The notes under the pieces were generated by a model. That model saw only the letters and a list, made by a program, of their open reading frames with translations. It did not search any database and was not told where the DNA came from. Below are positions 34,074 to 49,715 of a DNA stretch of 64,000 nt, piece by piece (the stretch's first letter is position 1; the number at the start of each line of letters is the position of its first letter). Origin of the DNA: Diadema setosum (taxonomy: Eukaryota; Echinodermata; Echinoidea; Diadematoida; Diadematidae); NCBI RefSeq assembly GCF_964275005.1, contig NC_092701.1, forward strand, positions 9,593,453-9,657,452, read 5' to 3'. A program made the translations under genes and the position numbers.

Positions 34074-35540
34074 TCTGAAGTGTACAGGGAATTTGAGATG
34101 TGAATGGAAGAGTGGAGTTAAAAAGCACGAGAAGATATGTTTCAGCCATCAGATGCCATTGAGAACTTGTACATAATGGTAAGATTAGGGACATCAAGAT
34201 TGATTGTGCAGCTACTGTACTGTGATTGTATACTCTCATTACACATTACAAAATACTAGCCATGACATTCATAATTCAAACTTTCAATAAGTATAGCATT
34301 TTTAAGATGAGTTTTTACCTGGTCTTAAACTCATTGAAATGTATAGCTGCTTGGCTTGCAAACAGAGGGAGATTTTTTTAATGTTATTGTCTCATATCCA
34401 CAGTCAAATCCATCCACTTTTTGAAAACAAACAAACCAAAAAGCCAACAACTCGTTAATGGTCCTGTACTTATGTGACTTAATTTTGCAGGCAAAATCAT
34501 ATTAGAAACCGGCCTCTTTCACAGAGCATTTTAGGGAATGACATCTACGGGACCGTGGGCAATATGCGGTGTCACTTTCTAAATGAAATCTTGTGTTACA
34601 ATTGTTGATCTTGACATCCTGTTCCTTGATTTTAATCTCACAGCCATGTTTGAAATATTGTCAGTTTTGAAAATGCACAGCACATATTCACTATTTCCTT
34701 TGACACGCCGTTGGGAAGTTGGAGACATACATTTGGGAAATCACTTTCTCACTCTATGTTTCTATCCATACAACAACAACAACAACAAAAAGAAAAGGAA
34801 GATGAATTCATGCATTCTGTGTTTCATGATCTGGTATAATAGAATATTCCAGACCTTGATTTCATCTGCAGAACAGCCCATTCTTGTGAATACACAAGTC
34901 TGTATGCTGCTTGGGAATTGGGTTTTAGTGCTTTAAAACAAAAAAGGGGAAAAGAAGCAAGCATATCATTTATGCATCATTTTCTGTTTTCCTGCATGCT
35001 GGATAAAAAAGAGACCACATTCTTTGTGCAGAGCCTACAACTGTATGTATGTATGTATATAAGTGTGTGTGTTTGTGTGAGTGTTTGTGTGAGTGTTTGT
35101 GTGTGTGTGCACTGGTGCATTTTAATTTTTTTTTTTTCACACATAGTGAAGGTCAACAATAAAGACATGTCAAATTTCTTGCTTGGCAGAAAGGAGATCG
35201 GGCGATATGATGTATTGACACCTCGGCTGTTTGCTAGAATAAAGTTTTTGTAGGAATTAGTAGCATGTGTGATGCATAGCCTACACAGAGTGGTGAATGG
35301 TAAAAGTTGTAACATATGCTGAATGATGTTGTACTGTTCTGTATATTTCAGTTGTTTGTAAGCCCATATGGAAATTGTTTCATTCTTGTCTATAATATGT
35401 GCATATCTTGTGCTTTAAATTGTGCTGTGAATATAATAGCATGTATCAGGAGAGCTGGGGAAAGTGTTTTGCTTTGCTTTGCTTTACTATGTAAGTTCTA
35501 TGTGCGCAAATAGTAGATTAGAGATACAGTGTTTCTAACA

Positions 35541-35786
35541 TACTGTATACGCCATATATTTCGCGAGTCTAAATTTTCGCGAATCGAGACTTCCCGACGA
35601 TTTCACGAGTGGTTAAATTCGCGACCATGGAGTCCTTTACTGAACGCAGAAATGTGTACGCGTACATCCCATTCATATCGGGATCAGAGTCAATATTTTC
35701 GCGTGTCTTTAATTTCGCGAATTACAGCTGACTCGCGAAATTCGCGAAAATAAAAACCTCGCGAAATATTCGGCATATACAGTACT
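35541..35786. mobile_element. TACTGTATACGCC MITE, copy 2
   Basis: The left end TACTGTATACGCCATATA pairs with the right end TCGGCATATACAGTA. The body is nearly collinear with the copy at 31178-31423 (AATTTTCGCGAATCGAGACT, GAGTCC, CATTCATATCGG). If the longest 3' UTR is real, it would be transcribed. Confidence 0.75.
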
Positions 35787-36899
35787 ATTCCACAAAGTAA
35801 TCTTTAAGTGCAAAGGAAGATGGTAGAGTTCATTCTTGGTGTGTTTAAGAGTAGTCTTCCTGCAAGGAGGCAACCATTTACAAAGTATATATATGTGGGC
35901 TTTTTCTTTCTTTTGTGTGTGTGTACAATTGTTGATATCTTTATTTTTTTTTTCATAAATCTATCTATCCCACCCGCAGCATTGAATAACCATTGGCTCT
36001 CATTGGCTGACCATAGAGTATCTTTACAAAGAATTTGTGTATATGTTTTGTGTGTATTATTTTTTTTTTTGAATTCATCTTTTGACGTATATGATATATC
36101 ACAGATCTATTGCATTCACCTTGAATTTATATTTCATCATATCTTGTGCTATTGCTTGTGGAATTCAAAGCCTTGACTTTTCTATGAAGCCATATCTTAC
36201 AGTAAACTGTCTCTTGAAAAGGGGCTGGCTAGTAACTGATCAGTGGGGAATCAGTGGGAATGCTGGGGGATGAATGTTCCAATCCTTGTGGGATTCATTT
36301 AAGAGTACATTACATATCTATTGTTGTGTGAAAATCATTTGCTTCAGAATGGTCTCATATTCAAGTACTGTGAAGTTTAATGTTTACAGGTTAGCATGCC
36401 TGAACAGTGACGGGGTGATCGTTAAAGCTTTTAATCACACTAGAAAAGCTGGGGGATGAAAATGTAGTGTATCACATAGAATTTAAAACAAATCTATCTT
36501 TACTATTTTTTTTTTCTCAGAAGGATCTAGCTCTAGTGTGCAAATCAACATGGGCAAATTTTTGGTTTGAAAATTGCAGCACAAGATCAGCTGTTTCACG
36601 CTGTACAACATTTCCTGCAGACTTAATGTAACTTATCACATGATAGAGTACATCTCTACGGTATAAATCATTGTGCACTGATGCTGAACTGTGTACCAGT
36701 ATGCAGGGAATTTGTTTATGATCTAACATGCAAGGGATGTGTGGATTTTTTCCCTGTGAATTGTGCTTGTACTTGCAATTTTGATACTGAACTTTGAAAA
36801 TTTTGATGCATGGTCTGTTAGTTCCAACAGGCACCATCAGGTCAATGCAGAAAAAACAAAAACAAAAAACAAACAGGTGGTGGGGGGGGGGAAATCAAT

Positions 36900-37016
36900 G
36901 AATGGATTTGGCAATTTAATTTGCCTTTATGGGTGCCATCTTTAAAAAAAGAAAGGGAAGAGGAATTAATGAGTGAATTTGGCAATTAAATTTGCCTTTA
37001 TGGGTGCCATCTTTAT
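36900..37016. repeat. Tandem duplication, about 73-bp period
   Basis: The segment from GGATTTGGCAATTTAATTTG to GTGCCATCTTTA recurs with few changes about 73 bp later. Confidence 0.8.
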
Positions 37017-37711
37017 TTGGTTTTATTTTCATTTCATTATCGTGTCCTCTTGAAGAGGATTGGTACTGCCGTCTTTCATGCTGAATCATACGTCTTTCTT
37101 GTCATTATATAATGGTGAACATGCCTTTGCTATTCTATCCAATGGTCTTTCAGCTTTCACAATGATGAAGTGTCCTCTGGTTGTTGTTGTTTTTTTTTTG
37201 AGGCTTGGATTTGTATATTCTGTCTGTCGTTTTCATTGTTATCTTTTTATCACTGGGTCATTCTTAGAGCTGTGTATATGTGGTGGTGTGATTTTTCCGA
37301 GGCTGATGAATTCTACAGAGAGCAATTAATGAATGCTGAACCGTCCATGAAGACTGAAATGACAAAATCGACCTCTTTGTCCCATCTTGTAGCTTCACTC
37401 TGGGCGCAGAAAGGCACAACTCTACAGTGCCTAGACAGGATGAGCTAGTTTACTCCATTCTCGCACTAAAACCAACAACTGTTCGCCAATTAACTAAGAG
37501 GTTATCCCATCTTATTTTATCATTTACAGGTGAATATGTTCATTTTCTTGTGACAGAAATGTGATTTTAAAGAGTGCTCGTGCTGTATATTTGTACATTT
37601 TTAACACTTGATAAAGATTATTTATGTATTATATGACATGTATGAGAATGATATGTAAATAAAGCTGCTCTTTTCACCATGAATAATAATTCGTGTAAAA
37701 TGTTTCTGTCG

Positions 37712-37715
<4 letters not shown>

Positions 37716-37748
<33 letters not shown>
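37716..37748. repeat. (TA)n microsatellite
   Basis: Continuous TA dinucleotides directly before a hAT-like MITE. TA/ATAC repeats resume after its right end, so the element inserted into the microsatellite. Confidence 0.9.
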
Positions 37749-37751
<3 letters not shown>

Positions 37752-38099
37752 GGCTCGACACTAACGGTGGCACGGTGGCCCGGGGCCACCAAAAATGAAA
37801 GTCGGGCCACCAAATTTCAGAAAAGGGCAAATTTGGTGGCCCACTTCGGGCCACCAAAATTTTTTGAAAAGTGTGTCAATAAATACGTAACTTTTTGCGC
37901 CGGAAATGCATAAATGCATGCAGTGAGTGTGCAACTTATCCAAAAAAAAAAAAAAAAAAAGGACTTTTATCAAAGTCTTTTTTTTTTTTTGGGGGGGGGG
38001 GGGGCACCAAATTTTTCTTTCGGGCCACCAAAAATTTGAAATTGATGATTTTGGTGGCCCCATCGGGCCACCGAAAAATAAAGTTAGTGTCGAGCCCTG
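37749..38099. mobile_element. hAT-like MITE, GGGCTCGACACTAAC family, copy 2
   Basis: Perfect 17-bp terminal inverted repeats: CAGGGCTCGACACTAAC and its exact reverse complement GTTAGTGTCGAGCCCTG. CAGGG starts are typical of hAT. The interior repeats GGGCCACCAAA several times and is broken by poly(A), poly(T) and poly(G) runs. It lies within a TA microsatellite, so the target duplication cannot be resolved. Confidence 0.85.
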
Positions 38100-38423
38100 A
38101 TATACATATATATATATGTATATATATATTTTTTTCTTTTACGGACAATATATTCATTAACATAAAAGCTGATATTCCCAGTTTTTAAGTTTTTTTTTTT
38201 TTTAATGAGGTCACAGACATTTTCGCAAGATTTTATATTCGTGATTTGACTTGAGACACCAAAGCTATCGTAAATGCAGCAATGCTTGTCAGTTCACGAT
38301 ATTTTTGTGTGTTGTTAAATTCACGGCCCCAGGGTTGTTAGCAAAATTCGAGGAAATTAAACCATCCCGAAAATAACAGTTTTCACAGTGAGAGGTAAAT
38401 ACGAGATAGCAAGGATAGGAGAA

Positions 38424-38427
<4 letters not shown>

Positions 38428-38470
<43 letters not shown>

Positions 38471-38513
38471 AGAAAACAATTTTAATGGGTAGATAATAAT
38501 AATAATAATAATA

Positions 38514-38577
<64 letters not shown>

Positions 38578-38619
38578 GCGGGAGATCAGAGATCCGAGAT
38601 TCGGAGAGAGAGGAAGTGG

Positions 38620-38652
<33 letters not shown>

Positions 38653-38654
38653 GG
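38428..38654. repeat. (AG)n, (AAT)n, (AG)n, poly-G microsatellite cluster
   Basis: AG repeats at about 38428-38460, AAT triplets at about 38493-38577, AG repeats again at about 38618-38641 and a G run to 38654. Confidence 0.95.
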
Positions 38655-39419
38655 TTCTGTTGGTCGAAAGAAGCACCCAAATTACTCACACATGGCTATT
38701 TTTATTAAAGCGCGCGAACCTGCCAGGAAACGATAATGACCGAAATGGTAAACATAATAATACAAACTGGAGTGCCTATCGACACAAGCAGATGAAAATT
38801 AATGCAGCAGTTCTAGTCTAGCTGTAGCGATGAAATCACCATGTGTATTGCAGTACAATGGCATCGATCTTCATAACTGATTTCTGCTTGACGAGAAGCT
38901 CTAGTGCCTATTCGACAACTTAAGATGGATCTCTTGAAGAAATATACATTTTCTTTAAATCTATATGGAAACTATATAAGAACTTTGTGGGAAGATTTAT
39001 GTTGCATAAGGTGATTTTTCCTCACCGTTAAACGTAGAATACATTTGAATGCTATGCCCACGACTTCTTAACATTGAAAATAGATTGCTTGAGATGTGAG
39101 TATAGGTCCACTCTGTAATTTTAGAGGTACGTGTGCGTGTGTGTGTGCATGTATAAAGTCTAATATATAATGACGTGTGATTTTGTATTATACCGTAGTG
39201 TTTTCGCATGTTTATTTTGTGCTTGAATGGTGCGTTCGTGAGCGGTGTAGGGAGTGTGATGCAAAAGAGCTGAAGTACATGTATATCTACCTTTTCAAGA
39301 CAATAGTTGAGCTTACAGTCAAAGAAACAAGAAAAAAAAAATCAACACAATAAACTATACTAAAACAATGCATGATACAGTTCCTTGTTCTCACTTGGGA
39401 TTTTTGATCGTCATTGCAA

Positions 39420-39699
39420 ATTCAACCTATGATGTCACAATAATTGTCTGCGCATGCCCAACCATGTTTTATTGTGATGCGCGTAGTCTATGACGTGTTT
39501 TAATACATTGATTACCCTACGCGCGCACGTCATAATGCACCCCTAGGTAACAATGGATAGATCTTGTAAATCATATTTTACCTAGATTATTTAGTAGTGT
39601 GGTCTTACGTACGTTACTTCAAAAAGAGTTTTACGAAAATTTCCCCTCTCCCCATACGAAGCTTGTAAACTGTGACCGATCAACTTTGATATTTCCGAA
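39420..39699 (+). promoter_or_regulatory. Putative promoter of the 187-residue gene
   Basis: Locally CpG-richer than the surroundings (GATGCGCGTAG, ACGCGCGCACGTCAT) with CRE-like TGACGTG and ACGTCA sites and a GGTAAC half X-box near 39546. An in-frame TGA at 39673-39675 precedes the ATG at 39700. No TATA box was seen. Promoter assignment is inferred from position. Confidence 0.35.
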
Positions 39700-45067
<5,368 letters not shown>

Positions 45068-45710
45068 ATGAGCAGAGGGGTAGTGAACTACCGGAAAAAG
45101 GACGATAACACAAATTTAATGGTTATAACTTTAATTTTCTTTAATTGCAACATGAAAGATTCACACTTTGAGCTGGAAACTAAGTTGAGAAGACATTCCA
45201 TTCTGAACTACAATCCCTCTTAACAAAATCCCACCACTGGGCAATGCATGTCCATTTCATGATTACTTAAGAATAACATAACTTTCATGGCAAAGGGATG
45301 AAAAGAAACTTGACAGACATCCTTTGCTTTGAATAATTGAAGTATTTGGTAGCACAGACTGTATTACAGAAACTCTTTGATATCAGTTATCACCTGAAGA
45401 GACATTAAAAGGACAGTTTTGAGACGAAATCTCTGGATCATTGGCAGTTTCTTCTCGGAATTGCTGGCCGGGGTACAGTAAAATTTAATACTGTACCACA
45501 TTTCATGCACATCTTTCTTGAAGAAGACAAGAGTGCTTGTCTCTGAGAAATCACACATGTCTCAAGATGCGTCAACTCCAAACACTGAGTCAACGATTGT
45601 TTAACTTTTGTTTCTGTGTACTTGAGTTGGATGTATATTGGCACAAAGATGAGACTATTGAAGACATGTGTTAGGGTATCTCATAGAAAATTCACGATGC
45701 CTTTTAAAAC

Positions 45711-46192
45711 ATTAGGGAGTTTTCGATTGGGTGAACGAGAAGGACGTGCCGCCGAGCGCAACCGTACGCCAAGGCGTCACGTCTGTACGTTGACCCGCTG
45801 CTAAAACACATTTCGATACAAATAAAGTAGGTACCAGAGGCTGTAGTTTGTATGTCAGCGCTGCTGCTGTGACGTATCAAGATCATAAGCTTTCATGTAA
45901 TTAGAATATAAATAATCTCTCGAAAGAAAAAGGAAAACAGGTGAACTGAGCACGGATTTCCCGAGAGTCATCGTGCTCTTTTGCACGATAACCCGAGAGG
46001 AGTGTGACGTCATAGCAAGGTGGGTTGAGCGCGGCGCAACCGATTTGGGTGGACGGTGATATTAAACCGGGGTTAATGCGTTCAAAATTTGTGCGATGAG
46101 CCGAGGGTCGACACTTGCGCATGCGCAGTACGTAAAAACTACGTCATAACAGGGTGACGCCTGGCTCAACGTGCATATCGAAAAGTCCCTAA
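45711..46192. mobile_element. TIR element ATTAGGGAGTTTTCGAT
   Basis: The left end ATTAGGGAGTTTTCGAT matches the inverted right end ATTAGGGACTTTTCGAT with one mismatch. The 480-bp interior is GC-richer than the flanks and has CpG-rich words (GAGCGCGGCGCAACCG, GTGACGTCATAGC). No ORF of note; a single copy in the window. Superfamily not recognised. Confidence 0.7.
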
Positions 46193-46717
46193 TGTGGGGA
46201 GGACTACAGCAGCTGTTTCAAAATGCTGGTATACAACCACCTTTATGCTGGTATACAACCACAATAATTCATTTTCACTCATCAGGAGAAAACTACCTTC
46301 ATACTCGAAAAGGGCAACAAAATGCGATGTGTCACTTTCATTATGTAATCGCCCATTGATGCAAGTACTGACACAAATTATAACACATGGGTGACAGAAC
46401 TACCTGGTATGTATCAAGTTGAGTTGATATTCGTAGTCATTTGGCCCTCACTAGAGGATAAGAAGACAAGAGTGTATACCTCAACACATTTTTAAGAAGG
46501 TTTGAAATGCTCTTGGTGATTCTGCGGCCAAAGTGGTGAAGGGACTGGAAAACTTTGAAGTAGGGCAGAAGATGCTGTGTTCATTGTCTGTAGTAGTATT
46601 CATCGATTTTCAAAGAAAGACATTTATCAATTTAATAGTTTGATTCTCCCAGACATTGGCATTCTTGGGTCATCACAACAAAAAAAAAAACTTGCAACAA
46701 TTTTCTAATCGCTGAAC

Positions 46718-46860
46718 TGGTCTAGTGGTATGCAAAATGTGTTCTAAAAGTGCAGGTCAGGGTTCAAGCCCTACCTCTGAGCTTGCACCCTGAGCCAGAC
46801 ACTTAACCCCCGATTCTCCTCTCTACAAATCTGTGTGAATGGGAAGCTGGAACAGCTGTT
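46718..46860 (+). mobile_element. tRNA-like SINE head
   Basis: ACTGGTCTAGTGGTATGC contains a good A box, and GGTTCAAGCCC 44 nt later a good B box. The body that follows (ACCCTGAGCCAGACACTTAA) is not tRNA, and no tRNA cloverleaf or acceptor stem closes. It is best read as a SINE or tRNA relic. Confidence 0.5.
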
Positions 46861-46988
46861 TTACTTCTCTGCAGCTACAGTGCATTTCTTTTAATTCTTT
46901 TTTGATGCCTCGGAAGTTTAAGATATGTGTCCACATTTGTATTTTCTTCTGCCTAAAGGCATGTTCATGTAATATATAAATATATGGG

Positions 46989-47202
46989 TTACTGTAAGAG
47001 TGGATATCTTCATGTGACTAATTTTTCGCGCTCGGCCAGGTGAGAAGAGTTTCATGTGTTTTTAATTCCGCGGAATCCAGACATCAATTACTGGACGAAA
47101 TGGCAAGCAAAAATATTCGTGTGCTTTTATTTTCGCGCTAGTTTCAGGTTGACTGAAATGCATGAAAATTTCAACACCACGAAAATTTCCACTTTTACAG
47201 TA
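46989..47202. mobile_element. TACTGTAAAAGTGGATA MITE, copy 2
   Basis: The left end TACTGTAAGAGTGGATATC pairs with the right end GAAAATTTCCACTTTTACAG. Interior TAATTTTTCGCGC and TTTTAATTCCGCGGAAT as in the copy at 28410. Confidence 0.75.
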
Positions 47203-47617
47203 CTACATCATATATCACCAGTTAGAGATGACACTGTCTCCTTCTATACATGGCCAAACGTCTCACGTCCTGTGAATGTAGCCTCCTTTCATAATTTCTC
47301 ACCACTTAAACTGACAACGAGGCAACGTTGCTCGCTGGCACTGGTCTGACGGTCCCTGACCAGTAAAAAAATCACCATCAGACCTGTAACTTTTTCAGGA
47401 TATGGACCAGTAAAACATGGAAAATCTGGGTATTTACTGGTTGGACAGACAGGTTACACCAGTAGAGGAAATGGGTTTACCTAGTGTGCAACTCTGCATC
47501 AGGTAATCCATATTAAGCAGCCAAATTGAACATATTCCACATTATTTGGGCAGCAAATGCAACTTTGTAGACCAATGACCCACAGCTAATGACTCTTTGT
47601 GTGCCAAAGCATTAACT

Positions 47618-48013
47618 TTAAAGGCAAAATTTACCATTTGCAGATGAAACAACCCCCCCCCCCTCCCCCAGCATTAGTGCTTTAAAATAATTCTAAAATG
47701 TGGGTTAGGGATAGAAACAACCACAGTAAAAAAAAATGAATCCGTATTATCTATGTTAAGTATTGATAAATACACAAAATGTGAGCATTAGCTATACTAA
47801 AAATGTTGACAGACTAAGCCGTCTACTGTTATGGTTTGATGAGAAAAAATACTGATATCTCCTTCTATTTTAGGCCTTATTGCAAAAATCTTATATGGTA
47901 GGATGTTTTGTGATACAACAGACCTACACATATGCATCAAATGTGATACTAGTATCTTGAACATCTTTTTTTTTTTTTAAAATCACTGTTCCCAAAGGTT
48001 AACAGGACCTTTA
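47618..48013 (-). mobile_element. TTAA-ended MITE, family H copy 2
   Basis: TTTAAAGGCAAAATTTACC at the left and GGTTAACAGGACCTTTAA at the right. The interior is the inverse of the copy at 31580-31951 (TGTTGACAGACTAAGCC, GGATGTTTTGTGATACAAC, ACATATGCATCAAATGTGA). Confidence 0.7.
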
Positions 48014-48159
48014 ACTTGCCAAGCTTTGTCACCAGCATTTAGTGATCCACTGACACCTGACCCAGTTGTACAGCAACGAGTTCACTCAGGCATAGCAATG
48101 TGCCTTGGTCCAACAGAGAGACCATGGTGACACAGTAAAGATTAGGGGGATCCAGCAAT

Positions 48160-48690
48160 CTCTATCTATTACTTCAGCCAAGGGAGGAAGTTATGTTTTC
48201 ATTACCTCCGCCAAGGGAGGAGGTATAGATGTTTTCATTACCGTTGGTTTGTTAGTAAGTTTGCCTGTGTGCAAAATAACTCAAAAAGTTGTGCTCGGAT
48301 TTGGATGAAACTTGCAAGGATTATAAAATTTTAAAGATTTTAAAAGATTATAAAATTTTGGTAATGATCCAGAAATTTGGGTGGATTTTTTGAAGGATTT
48401 TCGATATTTTGGCAGGTAGGGTCAATAAACTTGGGTGTTCAAGCTGCGCATTTTTGAGATTTTCATACGTGCACTAAAGTGCGTGCTCTAGTTTCTGCTA
48501 TGGCGAGGTGCGCAGCTCAGCTGAGGGTTTATGACGTAACAAAGGCTTCTATATTGGGAAATCGGGCTACGTGTATTTTTCAGCTTGCATACGTATGGGT
48601 GGAAATCACTGATCACTACGGAAGAGGAAGATCATTGGTGGAAAGTAGCTGCTTGGCGGAGGTCTGCACTCTCAGAGTGCTTTTCTAGTT
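48160..48690 (+). mobile_element. TACCTCCGCCAAGG repeat, copy 1
   Basis: Begins near TTACCTCCGCCAAGGGAGG, continues with AACTCAAAAAGTTG, TTTTGGCAGGTAGGGTCAAT and GTTCAAGCTGCGCA, and ends TTGGCGGAGGTCTGCACTCT then CAGAGTGCTTTTCTAG. About 0.5 kb, no ORF. Copy 2 follows almost directly; others lie at 50150-50640 (inverted) and 63419-63802. Confidence 0.7.
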
Positions 48691-48694
48691 ACCA

Positions 48695-49115
48695 CAGGTT
48701 TGTTTGTTTGTCTGTGTGCAAAAATAACTCAAAAAGAAAATGTAGAGAATGACACAAGAACAGATGAACAAACTTTGGTAGTGATCTGAAAATATTTATG
48801 GATTTTATGAAGCCTTTTTTAATATTTTGGCAGGTTGGGTCAACAAACTTGGGAGTTCAAGCTGCGCATTTTGAAGGTTTTCATACACGCACTATTATAA
48901 AAGTGCATGCTCTAGTTTCTACAAGGCTGGCGAGGCTCTGCGGTACAGCTGGAAATTGATGACTTATAACAATAGGCTTCTATACTGGGAAATCGGGCAA
49001 TTTTCAGCATGCACACAGTGGGTGGAAATCACTAAACTTATTTGGAGAACAAGAGCAGTGGTGGAAATGAGCTGCTTGGCAGAGGTCTGTGCTCTCAGAG
49101 TGCTTCTCAGTTGAC
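48695..49115 (+). mobile_element. TACCTCCGCCAAGG repeat, copy 2
   Basis: Same order of motifs as copy 1, in direct orientation directly downstream: AATAACTCAAAAAG, TTTTGGCAGGTTGGGTCAA, GTTCAAGCTGCGCATTTT and GGCAGAGGTCTGTGCTCTC. Confidence 0.65.
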
Positions 49116-49419
49116 GATTAGTTTCAAGACATTTGTGCCAATCTGTGAACAAAGCACTGTAACATGTATGCCAGTCAGCAAAAGAAATGCTATAGGGGCT
49201 TACTGATCACTGAGTTTGATATCTCAGAGAGTACTTTCATTAAATGACTCAAAAAATGAGACACGTGATATTCATGAAAATTTGCCTTTGTTAGTAGCAC
49301 CAATATGGAAAGCTAAGCTCAGCACTCTCTGTAAACGGTCATGTGACCTGCTTCTAGAGAAACGACCTAAAGATATAAGTACTAATGTCTTTTTATCACT
49401 CCCCTCATGATGTCATCTA

Positions 49420-49715
49420 TCACCTATCGTCCTCAGCAATCTTCAAGTTGTCCATGATTTCACAGAGGTCAAAGGATGGGTCCCACTGGGGCGACACAGA
49501 CTTTGCGTACTCCTGGAGAGCTTGAGCGCTTTCCGCCTGCCTCTTGCGCATCTCCGGGGTGTTGACGGCGGAGGTGTCCAGCAAGCCATACACGATTTCG
49601 TTGACGTCGTCCTCCATGGGACTTGTTTGAACGGTGGGAAAGTGGGTTCGGATGTCAGAGAGCAGCGTCTCCTTGAGTTCATCATCACGGCAAGCAAAGT
49701 TGAGGATGAATATGC
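49420..49715 (-). CDS. METTL13: METTL13 last coding exon and stop
   Basis: GIFILNFACRDDELKETLLS, then HFPTVQTSPMEDDVNEIVYG to DLCEIMDNLKIAEDDR and TGA (49420-49422). It ends the C-terminal methyltransferase fold. Acceptor TTCAAG. No AATAAA was identified shortly downstream on the minus strand. Confidence 0.97.

Larger units (their letters stand above)
33201..39699 (+). other. 3' UTR and intergenic DNA
   Basis: No coding exon was recognised. AATAAA poly(A) signals lie at 34068-34073, 35238-35243 and 37658-37663, so the transporter transcript could end about 0.9, 2.0 or 4.5 kb after the stop. The stretch includes a MITE (35541-35786), a partial duplication (36900-37016), a hAT-like MITE (37749-38099), microsatellites, and a CpG-richer block just before the next gene (about 39420-39560). 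Confidence 0.6.
45068..49419. other. Convergent intergenic spacer
   Basis: Lies between the stop codons of the uncharacterised gene (+) and METTL13 (-). It contains a TIR element (45711-46192), a tRNA-like SINE (46718-46860), a TACTGTA MITE (46989-47202), a TTAA MITE (47618-48013) and two copies of the TACCTCCGCC repeat (48160-49115). AATAAA at 45821-45826 could end the + strand transcript. Confidence 0.7.

Noticed and set aside
46718-46790. Possible tRNA gene (good A and B boxes)
   Set aside because: No acceptor stem or cloverleaf closes and the downstream sequence continues as a repeat; called a SINE relic.
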